From Pseudomonas sp. Irchel 3E20 (GTDB lineage Bacteria > Pseudomonadota > Gammaproteobacteria > Pseudomonadales > Pseudomonadaceae): a DNA stretch of 64,000 nucleotides. The stretch is from NCBI RefSeq assembly GCF_900187645.1, contig NZ_FYEE01000003.1, positions 122,552 to 186,551 of the forward strand, read 5' to 3'. The translations under genes were made by a program, and so were the position numbers. This document shows positions 49,025 to 57,812 of this stretch, piece after piece (within the stretch, counting starts at the first letter, position 1; each line of letters starts with the position of its first letter). A model generated the notes under the pieces. That model worked only from the letters and a program-made list of their open reading frames with translations, did no database searches and was not told where the DNA came from.

Positions 49025-50401
49025 TCAGCATTCGACCCAGTTCACGGCCAGGCCGCCCCGTGACGTTTCTTTGTATTTGTCGTGCATGTCGGCGCCGGTA
49101 TCGCGCATGGTGCGGATCACCCGGTCCAGGGAAATGAAGTGTTTGCCGTCGCCGCGCAGGGCCATTTGCGTGGCGTTGATCGCTTTGACGGCGGCGATGG
49201 CGTTGCGCTCGATGCACGGCACTTGCACCAGGCCACCGACCGGGTCGCAGGTCAGGCCGAGGTTGTGTTCCAGGCCGATTTCGGCGGCGTTTTCCAGTTG
49301 CTCTGGGGTGGCGCCGAGCACGTCCGCCAGGCCGGCGGCAGCCATGGCGCAGGCTGAGCCGACTTCGCCTTGGCAGCCCACTTCGGCGCCGGAGATCGAG
49401 GCGTTTTTCTTACACAGGATGCCGACGGCGGCGGCACCGAGGAAGAACGCCACCACGTCGTCGTCTGACGCTTGCGGGTTGAATTTCATGTAGTAGTGCA
49501 GCACCGCCGGGATGATCCCCGCCGCGCCGTTGGTGGGCGCGGTCACCATGCGCCCGCCGGCGGCGTTTTCTTCGTTGACGGCGAGGGCGAAGAGGTTGAC
49601 CCATTCCATCGCCGACAAGGTGGAAGTGATGACGTTGGGCTTGCCGATTTCCAACAGGCTGCGGTGCAGTTTCGCTGCCCGGCGCGGCACATCCAGGCCT
49701 CCGGGCAGCAGGCCTTCGTGGCGCAGGCCCTGCTCGACGCATTCGCGCATCACCGCCCAGATATGCAGTAAGCCGCTGCGGATGTCGGCGTCGCTGCGCC
49801 AGGCCCGTTCGTTGGCCATCATCAGTTCGCTGACCCGTAAGCCGTGCTGATTGCACAGGGCCAGCAGTTCGGCAGCGCTGTTGAAGTCGTAGGGCAATTG
49901 CACATCGGCCGTCGGCGCGATCCCCGACTCCGCCTCGGCCGCTTCGACGATAAAACCGCCGCCTACGGAGTAATAGGTTTGTTCCCACAACAGGCCGGTA
50001 TCGCCAAAGGCACTCAGGGACATGGCGTTGGGGTGGTAGGGTAGGCTCTCGTCGAGTAGCAGCAGGTCGCGCTGCCAGTCGAAGGCGATGCTGATGCGCC
50101 CGGCCAGCAGCAGTTCGCCGCTGTCACGCAACAGGGCGATGCGCGGGGCGATGCTGTTGGGGTCGATGCTGTCGGGCCATTCGCCCATCAGGCCCATGAC
50201 CGTGGCGCGGTCGGTGGCATGGCCGATGCCGGTGGCGGACAACGAGCCATACAGGCGTGCCTCGACGCGCCGCACGTCCCCTAGCAAACCCTGGTCGTAA
50301 AGGGCTTGGGCGAAGGTGGCAGCGGCGCGCATCGGGCCGACGGTGTGGGAGCTGGACGGACCGATGCCGACTTTGAAGAGATCGAAAACGCTGATAGCCA
50401 T
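49025..50401 (-). CDS. sdaA: L-serine ammonia-lyase (single-chain)
   Basis: A 458-residue iron-sulfur enzyme that turns L-serine to pyruvate and ammonia. [20 protein letters not shown] is the conserved N-terminus of the beta domain; the alpha domain holds the cluster cysteines in [19 protein letters not shown] and [19 protein letters not shown]. Divergent from a LysR gene that probably regulates it. A CTAAAGCC-type repeat is not evident in the gap. Confidence 0.94.
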   Translation of the reverse strand: MAISVFDLFKVGIGPSSSHTVGPMRAAATFAQALYDQGLLGDVRRVEARLYGSLSATGIGHATDRATVMGLMGEWPDSIDPNSIAPRIALLRDSGELLLAGRISIAFDWQRDLLLLDESLPYHPNAMSLSAFGDTGLLWEQTYYSVGGGFIVEAAEAESGIAPTADVQLPYDFNSAAELLALCNQHGLRVSELMMANERAWRSDADIRSGLLHIWAVMRECVEQGLRHEGLLPGGLDVPRRAAKLHRSLLEIGKPNVITSTLSAMEWVNLFALAVNEENAAGGRMVTAPTNGAAGIIPAVLHYYMKFNPQASDDDVVAFFLGAAAVGILCKKNASISGAEVGCQGEVGSACAMAAAGLADVLGATPEQLENAAEIGLEHNLGLTCDPVGGLVQVPCIERNAIAAVKAINATQMALRGDGKHFISLDRVIRTMRDTGADMHDKYKETSRGGLAVNWVEC

Positions 50402-50536
50402 GCTAAAGCCTTACCAGTAATGGAAGAAAAATCGCTGCCATTTTCTGTAGGACAAGCGCGAGGTCGGCGATACTGCCTAGCTCGGTCGCCAGTGACCAAC
50501 GAAACTTCCTAAGACAGCCTTTAGCAGGACTAAACA

Positions 50537-51520
50537 ATGAGCCGGCAATTCCATGGCCAAACCTACGTCTGGCTGCACGTGTTTTCCTGTGCGGCGCGGC
50601 ACTTGTCGTTCACTCGTTGCGCCGAGGAACTGCACATCACCCCCGGCGCGGTCAGCCAGCAGATCCGCCAATTGGAAGAACGCCTGGGCTTTCGCCTGTT
50701 CCATCGCCGCGCCCGGGGCGTGGAGTTGAGCGCCGAGGGCCAGCGTTTGGCTATTACCGTCAATGAGGCCTACGGCAGCATCGACGCCGAGCTGCGCCGG
50801 CTGGATGCGGGGAGGATCAGCGGCACTTTGCGCCTGCGCTCGATCCCGTCCTTTTTGAGCAAATGGCTGACGCCGCGCCTGCCGCGCTTGCAGCAGCATT
50901 TCCCGGACATTCAGTTGCGCCTGGTGGCTGAGGACAGCAGTGTGGCGCTGCACGAAGGCGACTTTGACCTGGCCATCGACCTTAACGACGGCAGCTATCC
51001 GGGGCTGTTATCTACCACCTTGCTCGATGAGCAGATTTTCCCGGTCTGCGCGCCGAGCCTGCTGCGCGGCCGCCCACCATTGCACGGCCCGGCAGACCTG
51101 GTGCACTTCCCGCTGCTGCACGACATCACCGCGTGGCGCGGCAGCTACGAGTATGCGGAGTGGGAGTTCTACCTTGATGCCATCGGTTTTCACGATGCCG
51201 ACGTGCGCCGCGGCCACACCTTCAACCGCAACCATCTGACCATCGAAGCGGCCATCGCCGGCATGGGGGTGGCCATCGCCCGTCGTACTTTGCTTAATGA
51301 CGAGTTGGAGCGCGGCACCCTGATCGTGCCGTTTGGCGTCGCGGTGCCCAATTACAAGCGCTACATGCTGCTCTACGCCCCGGGTGCGCTGAGCCACCCG
51401 GGCGTGCGGGCGGTGCATGATTGGCTGGTGGCAGAAGCGGCGGCGTTTCGCACGTTGCACCCCGTAGCGAGCGGGCTACGCGGTAGCCCCCACGCACCCA
51501 CAGAGCGACTGTTGTTGTAG
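50537..51520 (+). CDS. LysR-family regulator (GcvA/DsdC-like) divergent from sdaA
   Basis: A 327-residue LTTR. HTH LSFTRCAEELHITPGAVSQQ lies near residues 25-45; the effector domain is GcvA-like (TRHxxF pattern is weak). It is 135 bases divergent from sdaA, so serine use is the likely target. The last ~20 codons (VASGLRGSPHAPTERLLL) read into a REP-like palindrome, and the stop TAG at 51518 is inside it, so the tail is recent. Confidence 0.85.
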   Translation: MSRQFHGQTYVWLHVFSCAARHLSFTRCAEELHITPGAVSQQIRQLEERLGFRLFHRRARGVELSAEGQRLAITVNEAYGSIDAELRRLDAGRISGTLRLRSIPSFLSKWLTPRLPRLQQHFPDIQLRLVAEDSSVALHEGDFDLAIDLNDGSYPGLLSTTLLDEQIFPVCAPSLLRGRPPLHGPADLVHFPLLHDITAWRGSYEYAEWEFYLDAIGFHDADVRRGHTFNRNHLTIEAAIAGMGVAIARRTLLNDELERGTLIVPFGVAVPNYKRYMLLYAPGALSHPGVRAVHDWLVAEAAAFRTLHPVASGLRGSPHAPTERLLL

Positions 51521-51545
51521 TAAGCGGGCTAGCCCGCTTACTACA
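51516..51545. repeat. Perfect 30-base REP palindrome at the end of the LysR gene
   Basis: TGTAGTAAGCGGGCT and its exact reverse complement back to back. It overlaps the stop codon. The sequence before it (51465-51495) has a second, weaker AGCGGGCTACGCGGTAGCCC palindrome. Confidence 0.8.
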
Positions 51546-51764
51546 AAGAGAGGGTATTTTCGCAAGGCCAGTGCTTAGCTAACTCCCGACCATAACAGTG
51601 CTTTTGCCCCATGTCCGGCTTTATTTGTCTATTCGTAATTATCTTTTTTTAGGGGTTGAAATGTCGCCTTGGCGGCGCAACTCTGTAGTTAAGAGGTCGC
51701 GAATTTTCGCTTTAAGGCGTAGGCGTTGTACCTCTCGCGAGCTAGCTGAAATAAGGGAAGAACT

Positions 51765-52175
51765 ATGCAAATCCAGGTCAATAGCGATAACCATATTCAA
51801 AGCAGTGTCCGTCTGGAGGAGTGGGTCCGTACTACCATCGAAAGCACGCTCGAACGCTATGAAGAGGACCTGACCCGTGTCGAGGTTCACCTGCGGGACG
51901 AGAACGGCGACAAGCCTGGCCCCCATGACATGCGCTGCCAACTCGAAGCACGGCCAAAAGGCCATCAGCCGGTTTCGGTAACGCACAAGGCCGATACCTT
52001 GGAGCAAGCGGTCGAAGGCGCCGCCACCAAACTTGAGCACGCGTTGGAACACCTGTTTGGCAAACTGCGCGGCAAACGCACTGCCGCCACGCCGACTGAT
52101 ATTTCCCCCAAGGCGAACGACGCGCTGCTGGAGGATGAATTCCTGGAAAACGAACAGGCCGCGCTCAATAGCTGA
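51765..52175 (+). CDS. HPF/RaiA-family ribosome-associated protein
   Basis: A 136-residue protein. MQIQVNSDNHIQSSVRLEEW, LTRVEVHLRDENGDK and GHQPVSVTHKADTLEQAVEG are the beta-alpha-beta-beta-beta-alpha core of ribosome hibernation factors. A ~35-residue acidic tail (TDISPKANDALLEDEFLENE) exceeds short HPF. AAGGGAAG gives the ribosome-binding site. Pseudomonas also has an hpf near rpoN; this is a second type. Ribosome binding is inferred from the family. Confidence 0.83.
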   Translation: MQIQVNSDNHIQSSVRLEEWVRTTIESTLERYEEDLTRVEVHLRDENGDKPGPHDMRCQLEARPKGHQPVSVTHKADTLEQAVEGAATKLEHALEHLFGKLRGKRTAATPTDISPKANDALLEDEFLENEQAALNS

Positions 52176-52197
52176 CGGCTAAGTCACCCCCAACGAA

Positions 52198-52232
52198 AAC
52201 AGGCCTGCACATGCAGGCCTGTTTTGTTTTGG
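52198..52232 (+). terminator. Terminator after the HPF-like gene
   Basis: AAACAGGCCTGCA / TGCAGGCCTGTTT, a 13-base perfect stem around one to two bases, then TTGTTTT. Confidence 0.88.
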
Positions 52233-52292
52233 GCGGGGGCCAGTGATCTCCTCAGACCCTGTGGGATCTACCGCTTGTCACCGCCATCGAGT

Positions 52293-52432
52293 GCCGCCAT
52301 CACGGGCAGGCTCGCTCCCACACAGGAAAAATGAAAACCGCACCCGTACCCCCGTTCAACTGTGGGAGCGGGCCTGCCCGCGATGGCGGTCTCACGATCG
52401 CTATCGCTGGCAAGCCAGGCTCCCACGGCGCG
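52293..52432. repeat. REPIN cluster
   Basis: GGGCAGGCTCGCTCCCACA near 52304-52322 and its inverted mate TGTGGGAGCGGGCCTGCCC at 52361-52379, followed by a third CGCTGGCAAGCCAGGCTCCC near 52405-52425. It fills the space between the HPF-like and SDR genes. Confidence 0.8.
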
Positions 52433-52438
52433 AGGGTT

Positions 52439-53191
52439 CTACAGGTTGCGGGCCACGCTCAGGGCCGAGTAGGTCTGGGCCACGGGCATGATTTCCAGGG
52501 AGTTGATGTTGACGTGGTCCGGTTGCCCGGCGATCCACGACACGGTGTTGGCCAGGTCCTGGGGTGAAATAGCGTCCACATCCTTGTACAACGCTGCCAC
52601 CGCCTCATGGTTGCCGCCCAGGCGCACCATGGAAAACTCCGTGCCCGAACACAGCCCCGGCTCGATGTTGGTCACCCGCACCCGGGTGCCCGCCAGGTCG
52701 GCGCGCAGGTTGAGGCTGAACTGTTTGACGAACGCCTTGCTCGCGCCGTAGACGTTGCCGCCCGGGTACGGGTAGGTGCCGGCGATCGAGCCGATGTTGA
52801 TGATGAGCCCCGCGTTGGCGGCCACCATGCCTGGCAGGATCTTGTGGGTCACCATCGCCAGCCCGGTGATGTTGGTGGCGATCATGCATTCCCAGTTCTG
52901 CGCGTCGGCGTGTTGCGCGCGCTCGATGCCCAGGGCCAGGCCGGCGTTGTTGACCAGCACGTCGATGGGCAAGGAAGAGTCGTGGATCAGCGCCACGGCG
53001 GCGTCCAGTGAGGCCGGGTCGGTGACGTCCAGGGTCAGGGGAATGAAGTTCTCCCCCAACTCCTGCTCTAATTGCGCCAGTTTGTCGGCACGCCGCGCGC
53101 CGCCGATCACCCGGTAGCCGTCGGCGATCAGTTGGCGACAAATGGCGGCGCCGAACCCGGCGGAAGCGCCGGTCACGAATGCGGTTTTCAT
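52439..53191 (-). CDS. YdfG-like SDR (NADP-dependent 3-hydroxy acid dehydrogenase type)
   Basis: A 250-residue SDR close to YdfG, which oxidises L-allo-threonine and 3-hydroxy acids. Motifs are TGASAGFGAAICRQLIADGY, the motif NNAGLALGIERA, and the catalytic YGASKAFVKQFSLNLRADL. It lies 20 bases after the TSUP exporter gene on the same strand, making it the third gene of the oxygenase operon; a 3-hydroxy amino acid made by the oxygenase would be a fitting substrate. ORF extends to 53341, but MKTAFVTGASAG at 53191 is the family start. Confidence 0.88.
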   Translation of the reverse strand: MKTAFVTGASAGFGAAICRQLIADGYRVIGGARRADKLAQLEQELGENFIPLTLDVTDPASLDAAVALIHDSSLPIDVLVNNAGLALGIERAQHADAQNWECMIATNITGLAMVTHKILPGMVAANAGLIINIGSIAGTYPYPGGNVYGASKAFVKQFSLNLRADLAGTRVRVTNIEPGLCSGTEFSMVRLGGNHEAVAALYKDVDAISPQDLANTVSWIAGQPDHVNINSLEIMPVAQTYSALSVARNL

Positions 53192-53211
53192 ACTGCTCTC
53201 CGGTTGAAAAA

Positions 53212-53997
53212 TCAGGCCAGGTACTTCACGCCAAGGCTGGCGAACAGGCACAGCATCGACAGCACCAGCACTTTGCGCACCACCTCGCTGCCTTTGCGGA
53301 TCGCCAGCGCGCTGCCCATGTGGTTGCCCAGGATGTTGCACAGCACCAGCGGCAGGGCCAGCAGGTAGATGACTTTGCCGGCCATGACAAAGGCCACCAG
53401 GGCGCCGATGTTCGAGGCGAAGTTGAAGGTTTTCGAGTTGGCCGAGCTGGACACCAGGTCCATCTTGAGCAGGTAGTGGAAGGCGATGATGAACATGCTG
53501 CCGGTGCCCGGGCCGAAAAAGCCGTCATAGAAGCCGATCACCAGGCACGTCAGCGGCACCACGGTGTAGAGCATGGCGGTGCTCAGGGTGTGTTCCTCTA
53601 CCGGGCGATCCTTGGGGGTAAGGAAAATCAGGATGCCGAACGGAATCAGCGCCAGGATGATCTTGCCCACGGTGTCTTGGGAGATGGAAATAATCAGGTG
53701 CGCGCCCAGGTAGGCGCCCAACAGGGAAAACGGCACGCCCACCAGGGCGACTTTCCAGACCATTTTGCTGTTGGCCAGAAAGTTGCGGATGGCCGCTAGC
53801 GTGCCCAGGGTGCTGACCAGTTTTTCCTGGCCCAGGGCCACTTGCGGCGGCAGGCCCACCAGCAGGAAACCCGGCACCAGAAACAGCCCGCCGCCGCCGG
53901 CGATGCTGTCGACAAACCCCGCGATAAAGGCGATGGCCCCCAGCAGCAGGATCGCAAAAACCCAGTGTTCAGCCCAAAACGATCCCAGCAGTTCCAT
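53212..53997 (-). CDS. TSUP-family (TauE/SafE) membrane transporter
   Basis: A 261-residue inner-membrane protein with 7-8 segments. GAIAFIAGFVDSIAGGGGLF and GVPFSLLGAYLGAHLI mark the TauE/SafE family (YfcA-like), which exports small organic anions such as sulfoacetate or sulfite. It lies 30 bases after the oxygenase gene and before the SDR gene, so it may export that pathway's product. Substrate unknown. Confidence 0.86.
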   Translation of the reverse strand: MELLGSFWAEHWVFAILLLGAIAFIAGFVDSIAGGGGLFLVPGFLLVGLPPQVALGQEKLVSTLGTLAAIRNFLANSKMVWKVALVGVPFSLLGAYLGAHLIISISQDTVGKIILALIPFGILIFLTPKDRPVEEHTLSTAMLYTVVPLTCLVIGFYDGFFGPGTGSMFIIAFHYLLKMDLVSSSANSKTFNFASNIGALVAFVMAGKVIYLLALPLVLCNILGNHMGSALAIRKGSEVVRKVLVLSMLCLFASLGVKYLA

Positions 53998-54027
53998 AGC
54001 AATGTCCGATGTGTGAAAGGTGAAAAA

Positions 54028-55053
54028 TCAGGAGAAAACTTCGTACAGGTGATCGGCGCGGGTGAAGCGCACCCGGTTCAAGTCGTTGACCGCGAACAGG
54101 CGGATCAGCCAGCGGTCGGCGCCGTCGTTGTGGGGCTCGAAACCATCGCGGGCGTGGAGCACACGCTGGTTCTTGAAGATCATGAAATCCCCCGGCAGCA
54201 GCAGGTGCGCCTCGTCGAACTGGCGCGATTCCACCAGGGCTTTCAAGGCGTTGAGGGCGCATTGCGCCTCGGCGTTCATGGCGTAGGTGTTTTCGCAATC
54301 GAGGCGGCACAGCCATTCACCGCCCAGGCCCCGCACCAGCAAGGGCAGGTGCGGGGTATGGCGGCGGTTGCTGGCGAAGGAGTCGGGGCGGCGGATCTCG
54401 AACTGCGCCTGGGTCAGGGCCTGCACCGTGGACGCGGGCAGGGCGGCGACCACCTCATCGACACTGACCAGGGTGGTATTGATGCGCGGGTCGCAGCGCA
54501 TGCCGAAGAACGACAGGTACTCGGGGCAGCATGAGGCGCCTTCCAGGGTTTCCGAGGACAGCGGCAGGTCGGGGTTATCCACGTGATAAGAAAAGCGCAG
54601 CCGCGAGCCGTGGGAGCTTTTTTGTGCACCTGAGGCGCGGGCCGGGATCACGTGGCGGAACAGACACCCGTCGTTTTCACCCTCGTACACCACCGGGTTG
54701 ATGCCCAGCAGGCTGTGCAGCGACAGGCTCACCAAGCACGCAATCGGCGTGCTTTTGGGGCTCAGCACGCCGGAGTAGGGCGTAGGCGGAATGTCGCGGT
54801 CGCGCGGGCAGTTGCGGATCACCAGGGAGGTCAGTTGCGGGTCTTCGACGAAGCGGCGGATCTGCTGGGTCAGGGCCGGGCCCAGCACGTCCTGGGCTTG
54901 TTCCTTGAGTTGGAAGTAGATGTCCTTGTTGGCTTCAAAATCCAGTGGCGTGTGGTTGAGAACGGTTTGCCAGGCGCTGGAGTTGACCCATGGCAGCCTG
55001 ATTTCCAGGGAGGTGACGGCCTCGGCGGCGAACTTCGGATGTGCGCTTTCCAT
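54028..55053 (-). CDS. Clavaminate-synthase-like Fe(II)/2-oxoglutarate oxygenase
   Basis: A 341-residue protein of the clavaminate synthase/TauD fold, near the amino-acid hydroxylases (AsnO, VioC, lysine and arginine hydroxylases). Probable Fe(II) ligands are His157 and Asp159 (FSYHVDNPDLPL) and His300 (NQRVLHARDGF); Arg314 or Arg318 (DRWLIRLF) would bind 2-oxoglutarate. It probably hydroxylates a free amino acid. The acid is Asp, whereas AsnO and VioC use Glu. First gene of an oxygenase-TSUP-SDR run, opposite a MocR regulator. Substrate unknown. Confidence 0.82.
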   Translation of the reverse strand: MESAHPKFAAEAVTSLEIRLPWVNSSAWQTVLNHTPLDFEANKDIYFQLKEQAQDVLGPALTQQIRRFVEDPQLTSLVIRNCPRDRDIPPTPYSGVLSPKSTPIACLVSLSLHSLLGINPVVYEGENDGCLFRHVIPARASGAQKSSHGSRLRFSYHVDNPDLPLSSETLEGASCCPEYLSFFGMRCDPRINTTLVSVDEVVAALPASTVQALTQAQFEIRRPDSFASNRRHTPHLPLLVRGLGGEWLCRLDCENTYAMNAEAQCALNALKALVESRQFDEAHLLLPGDFMIFKNQRVLHARDGFEPHNDGADRWLIRLFAVNDLNRVRFTRADHLYEVFS

Positions 55054-55190
55054 TTGCGGTGAAACCCCATATTCCGGTGCTTGATGCCATTAGATTTCGT
55101 GCGGCGTGGCGGCAGCACGATTGTTGTTGTGGAACCGATGGCGGCGCGTGGCGCATCGCCCTCTCGACCCGGCGGCAGCATGGTATGTGC

Positions 55191-55257
55191 GTCGATATTG
55201 AGTCGATTTAATAATTGTAATTATAAAAATTAAATCGATTCAATTTATTTCTTCGAT
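55191..55257. promoter_or_regulatory. Symmetric AT-rich operator candidate between oxygenase and MocR genes
   Basis: TTGAGTCGATTTAA (55198-55211) and TTAAATCGATTCAA (55230-55243) are inverted copies (13 of 14 matching) with centres 32 bases apart, about three helical turns. Further TCGAT copies lie at 55192 and 55253. The region is far more AT-rich than the rest of the 545-base gap, which otherwise holds no gene. Confidence 0.6.
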
Positions 55258-55597
55258 GGTCCGTGTGCGTTGCGCCGCTGAGGCCGTTTAAGGTGATGAT
55301 TAGAAAAGGAAATTTCCCAGTGTTTTTTTTCGTCGAAAGTGACTTGAGCGGCCAGGGAGTGGAGGTTTAAACGGTTTTCCCGGTGCAAAGGGACAGCGCC
55401 CTACAGGGCAAAAAATGCACCGTGATTGTGCGGCCGAGCGGTAGACGCGGGGGATGGGAAAGGGCTTGGTTGTCGGAAAAGTCTCAAGGGGTGTAATGAT
55501 GTTAATCGGTGAATATTGCACCTAATGCTGTGCGATTACTCTTATGCTTTTTTTCATGCTAGGCTTCCGCGTTCTTGCAATTTCTGGTGTTGTCCCT

Positions 55598-56986
55598 ATG
55601 TGGGTTCCTCAATACAGCGGCCAAGCGCAGCCGGTCTACCTGATGATCGCCGACGCCCTCGAGCGCGACATCCTCGCCGCGCGGCTGGAACCGGGTGATC
55701 GCTTGCCCACCCTCAAAGAGCTGGCCGAAACCCTGAAAGTCACGCCAGGCACCATCGGCCGTGCCTATGACGAAGCGGGCAAACGCGGTTTGGTGGTTGG
55801 CGAAGTGGGGCGCGGCACCTTCGTGCTGCACAAACGTGTGACCCAACCCGCGTCGCAGGTGCTCAAGAGCCCGGCCAGCAAGGCCGAGACGGGGCACATC
55901 GACCTGTCCATCATCAAGCCCAACGACAGCGGCATGACCGAATGGCTGCGTGGCTCCATCGTCGAGCTGGCGCAATCGCCGGGCCTGGGGCGGATCCTCG
56001 ACTACACCACCGATGGCGGCCACGCGGTGCATAAAGAAGCGGGCGCGGCGTGGGTGCAGCGCAGCCTGCCGCAGGCGTCCTGGCAGCAGATCGTGATTAC
56101 CGCCGGTGCCCAGCATGGCTTGCTGGTGGCTATCAGCAGCCTGTCGCAGGCCAACCAGGTGATTCTTTGCGAGGAATACTGCTACCCCGGCATCATCTCC
56201 CTGGCCCACAGCCTGGGCCGGCGCCTCAAGGGTGTGCAGGTGGATGAGTTCGGCCTGGTGCCCGAGTCGCTGCGCCAGATGTGCATCGAGCATCGCCCGG
56301 CGCTGCTGATCTGCGTGACCACCCACCAGAACCCGACCAACTCGATCATGCCCGCCGAACGGCGCGCCGAAATCGCGCAGATCGCCCGCGAGTTCGACCT
56401 GTTCATCATCGACGACGATATCTACGGCTTCCTCGAAACCCGCAACGTCCACCAGCCACTGTCGGCCTACGCGCCGGAGCGCTCGGTGTACCTGACCAGC
56501 CTGTCCAAGAGCATCCTGCCGGCGCTGCGCATCGGCTACCTGTATGCACCGGCCGAAACCCTGTCGCGGTTGTCGTCCATGGTGCGCAGCAGCGTATGGA
56601 TGCCCTCGCCGCTGATGGCGCAACTGGCCAGCAACCTTATCAACAGCGGCATGGGCGCCGAACTGGTGAAAGTGCAGCAGGACGAGGCCGCGCAGCGCCA
56701 GCAAATGGCCCTGGAGATCCTCGGCGGCTACGACATCCGCAGCCAGCCCAACAGCTTCCATATCTGGCTGGAATTGCCGCAGCCGTGGACCAGTGACGAG
56801 TTCGCCAACCTGGCGCGGGCCAACGGGGTGACGGTGGTCAGCGGCAGCCAGTTCCTGGCCCAGCGCACAGGGTCTACCCGGGGAGTGCGCATCGCACTGA
56901 TGACGCCAACCCGCGAAGAACTGGCCTTCGCCCTGACCAAACTCGCCAGCCTCCTGGCCGCGCCGGAGCCGCGGTTGTTCTATTGA
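55598..56986 (+). CDS. MocR-family (GntR-aminotransferase) regulator
   Basis: A 462-residue regulator with an N-terminal GntR HTH (about 10-75; RLPTLKELAETLKVTPGTIG) and a C-terminal aminotransferase-fold domain. The PLP lysine is in YLTSLSKSILPALRIGY, and FIIDDDIYGFLETRN is the PLP-Asp region, so the cofactor may still bind. MocR proteins sense amino-acid-related compounds. It is divergent from the oxygenase gene and likely regulates it. MWVPQYSGQAQPVY at 55598 is preferred over 55544. Confidence 0.87.
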   Translation: MWVPQYSGQAQPVYLMIADALERDILAARLEPGDRLPTLKELAETLKVTPGTIGRAYDEAGKRGLVVGEVGRGTFVLHKRVTQPASQVLKSPASKAETGHIDLSIIKPNDSGMTEWLRGSIVELAQSPGLGRILDYTTDGGHAVHKEAGAAWVQRSLPQASWQQIVITAGAQHGLLVAISSLSQANQVILCEEYCYPGIISLAHSLGRRLKGVQVDEFGLVPESLRQMCIEHRPALLICVTTHQNPTNSIMPAERRAEIAQIAREFDLFIIDDDIYGFLETRNVHQPLSAYAPERSVYLTSLSKSILPALRIGYLYAPAETLSRLSSMVRSSVWMPSPLMAQLASNLINSGMGAELVKVQQDEAAQRQQMALEILGGYDIRSQPNSFHIWLELPQPWTSDEFANLARANGVTVVSGSQFLAQRTGSTRGVRIALMTPTREELAFALTKLASLLAAPEPRLFY

Positions 56987-57000
56987 GGCAAGCCAGCCCC

Positions 57001-57306
57001 CACAGGCTGGCAATGCCAATCCAACACCTGCCCAACCTTTGTCGGAGCGGGCCCGCCCGCGATGGCGCCCTCCAGATCGCCCTCGCTGGCAAGCCAGACT
57101 CCCACAGGCCAGCAATGCCCATCCGACGCCCGCCCACCCTCTGTGGGAGCGGGCCCGCCCGCGATGGCGCCCTTCAAATCGCCCTCGCTGGCAAGCCAGA
57201 CTCCCACAGGCTGGCAATGCCAATCCAACACCTGCCCAACCTTTGTGGGAGCGGGCCCGCCCGCGATGGCGCCCTTCAGATCGCCCTCGCTGGCAAGCCA
57301 GACATC
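57001..57306. repeat. Three tandem copies of a 102-base REP unit
   Basis: Units begin at 57001, 57103 and 57205 (CACAGGCTGGCAATGCC or near variant). Each carries GGAGCGGGCCCGCCCGCGAT and CGCTCGCTGGCAAGCC-type REP cores. The period is 102 bases throughout. The unit also fills the space downstream of the MocR gene. It is not a CRISPR: the unit is continuous. Confidence 0.85.
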
Positions 57307-57415
57307 CCACGATGTTGCCCCTGCGCCCCAGCGCCCCTGGCCGGTGGCGCCGGCGAAGTGTCCTACTCGGTAATAAGGCTTTGGCGCTTGACCGTGTGAA
57401 CAGGAGTATTTTGCA

Positions 57416-57434
57416 AACGAGAATATTTATCATT
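57416..57434. promoter_or_regulatory. Fur box upstream of the DUF3649-PepSY-DUF3325 operon
   Basis: AACGAGAATATTTATCATT, matching the classical AATGAGAATNATTATCATT pattern closely, 72 bases before the first gene. Iron-repressed control is expected. Confidence 0.82.
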
Positions 57435-57506
57435 ATGCTGTGCCCCATCAAGGTGCGGGTCCGGCGTTATGGCCGCAGCGCACGTCATGGGTTTCAAGGT
57501 CGAAAC

Positions 57507-57812
57507 ATGAAAAGTAAAAACGGCGCGTTGCCGGTTTCCTATCGCCTGGCAGTGACCTCACGGGTACTGGCGGCGGTCTTCGGTGGTTATCTGCTGGCGG
57601 CGTTGGCCAGCGTGTGCATGACGGCGTTGCTGCCCATCTCCCGTGCGGATGCGGTGGCCAGTGGGATGATGACGTCGTTTTTGGTGTACCTGGTGGCGGT
57701 GCTCTGGTGCTTTGCCTGCCGCACGGCGTTGCAGGCGTGGTTGGGGTTGGGCGTGCCGGGCGCGGTACTGGCCACTGTCAGTGCGCTGGCCTACTGGGTG
57801 GGGCGCACATGA
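57507..57812 (+). CDS. DUF3649 membrane protein
   Basis: A 101-residue protein with three hydrophobic segments (about 15-40, 48-66, 72-95). It begins MKSKNGALPVSYRLAVTSRV and belongs to DUF3649, found in siderophore-uptake operons. No known activity. The ORF is open far upstream through the REP units, but ATG 57507 fits the family. Its stop overlaps the start of the PepSY gene (ATGA). Confidence 0.85.
   Translation: MKSKNGALPVSYRLAVTSRVLAAVFGGYLLAALASVCMTALLPISRADAVASGMMTSFLVYLVAVLWCFACRTALQAWLGLGVPGAVLATVSALAYWVGRT

Noticed and set aside
51598..51764. ORF upstream of and overlapping the HPF-like gene
   Set aside because: No homology, and the part beyond 51765 is the HPF-like gene in another frame.
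57001..57306. CRISPR array
   Set aside because: The 102-base units are continuous and nearly identical, with no unique spacers between short repeats.
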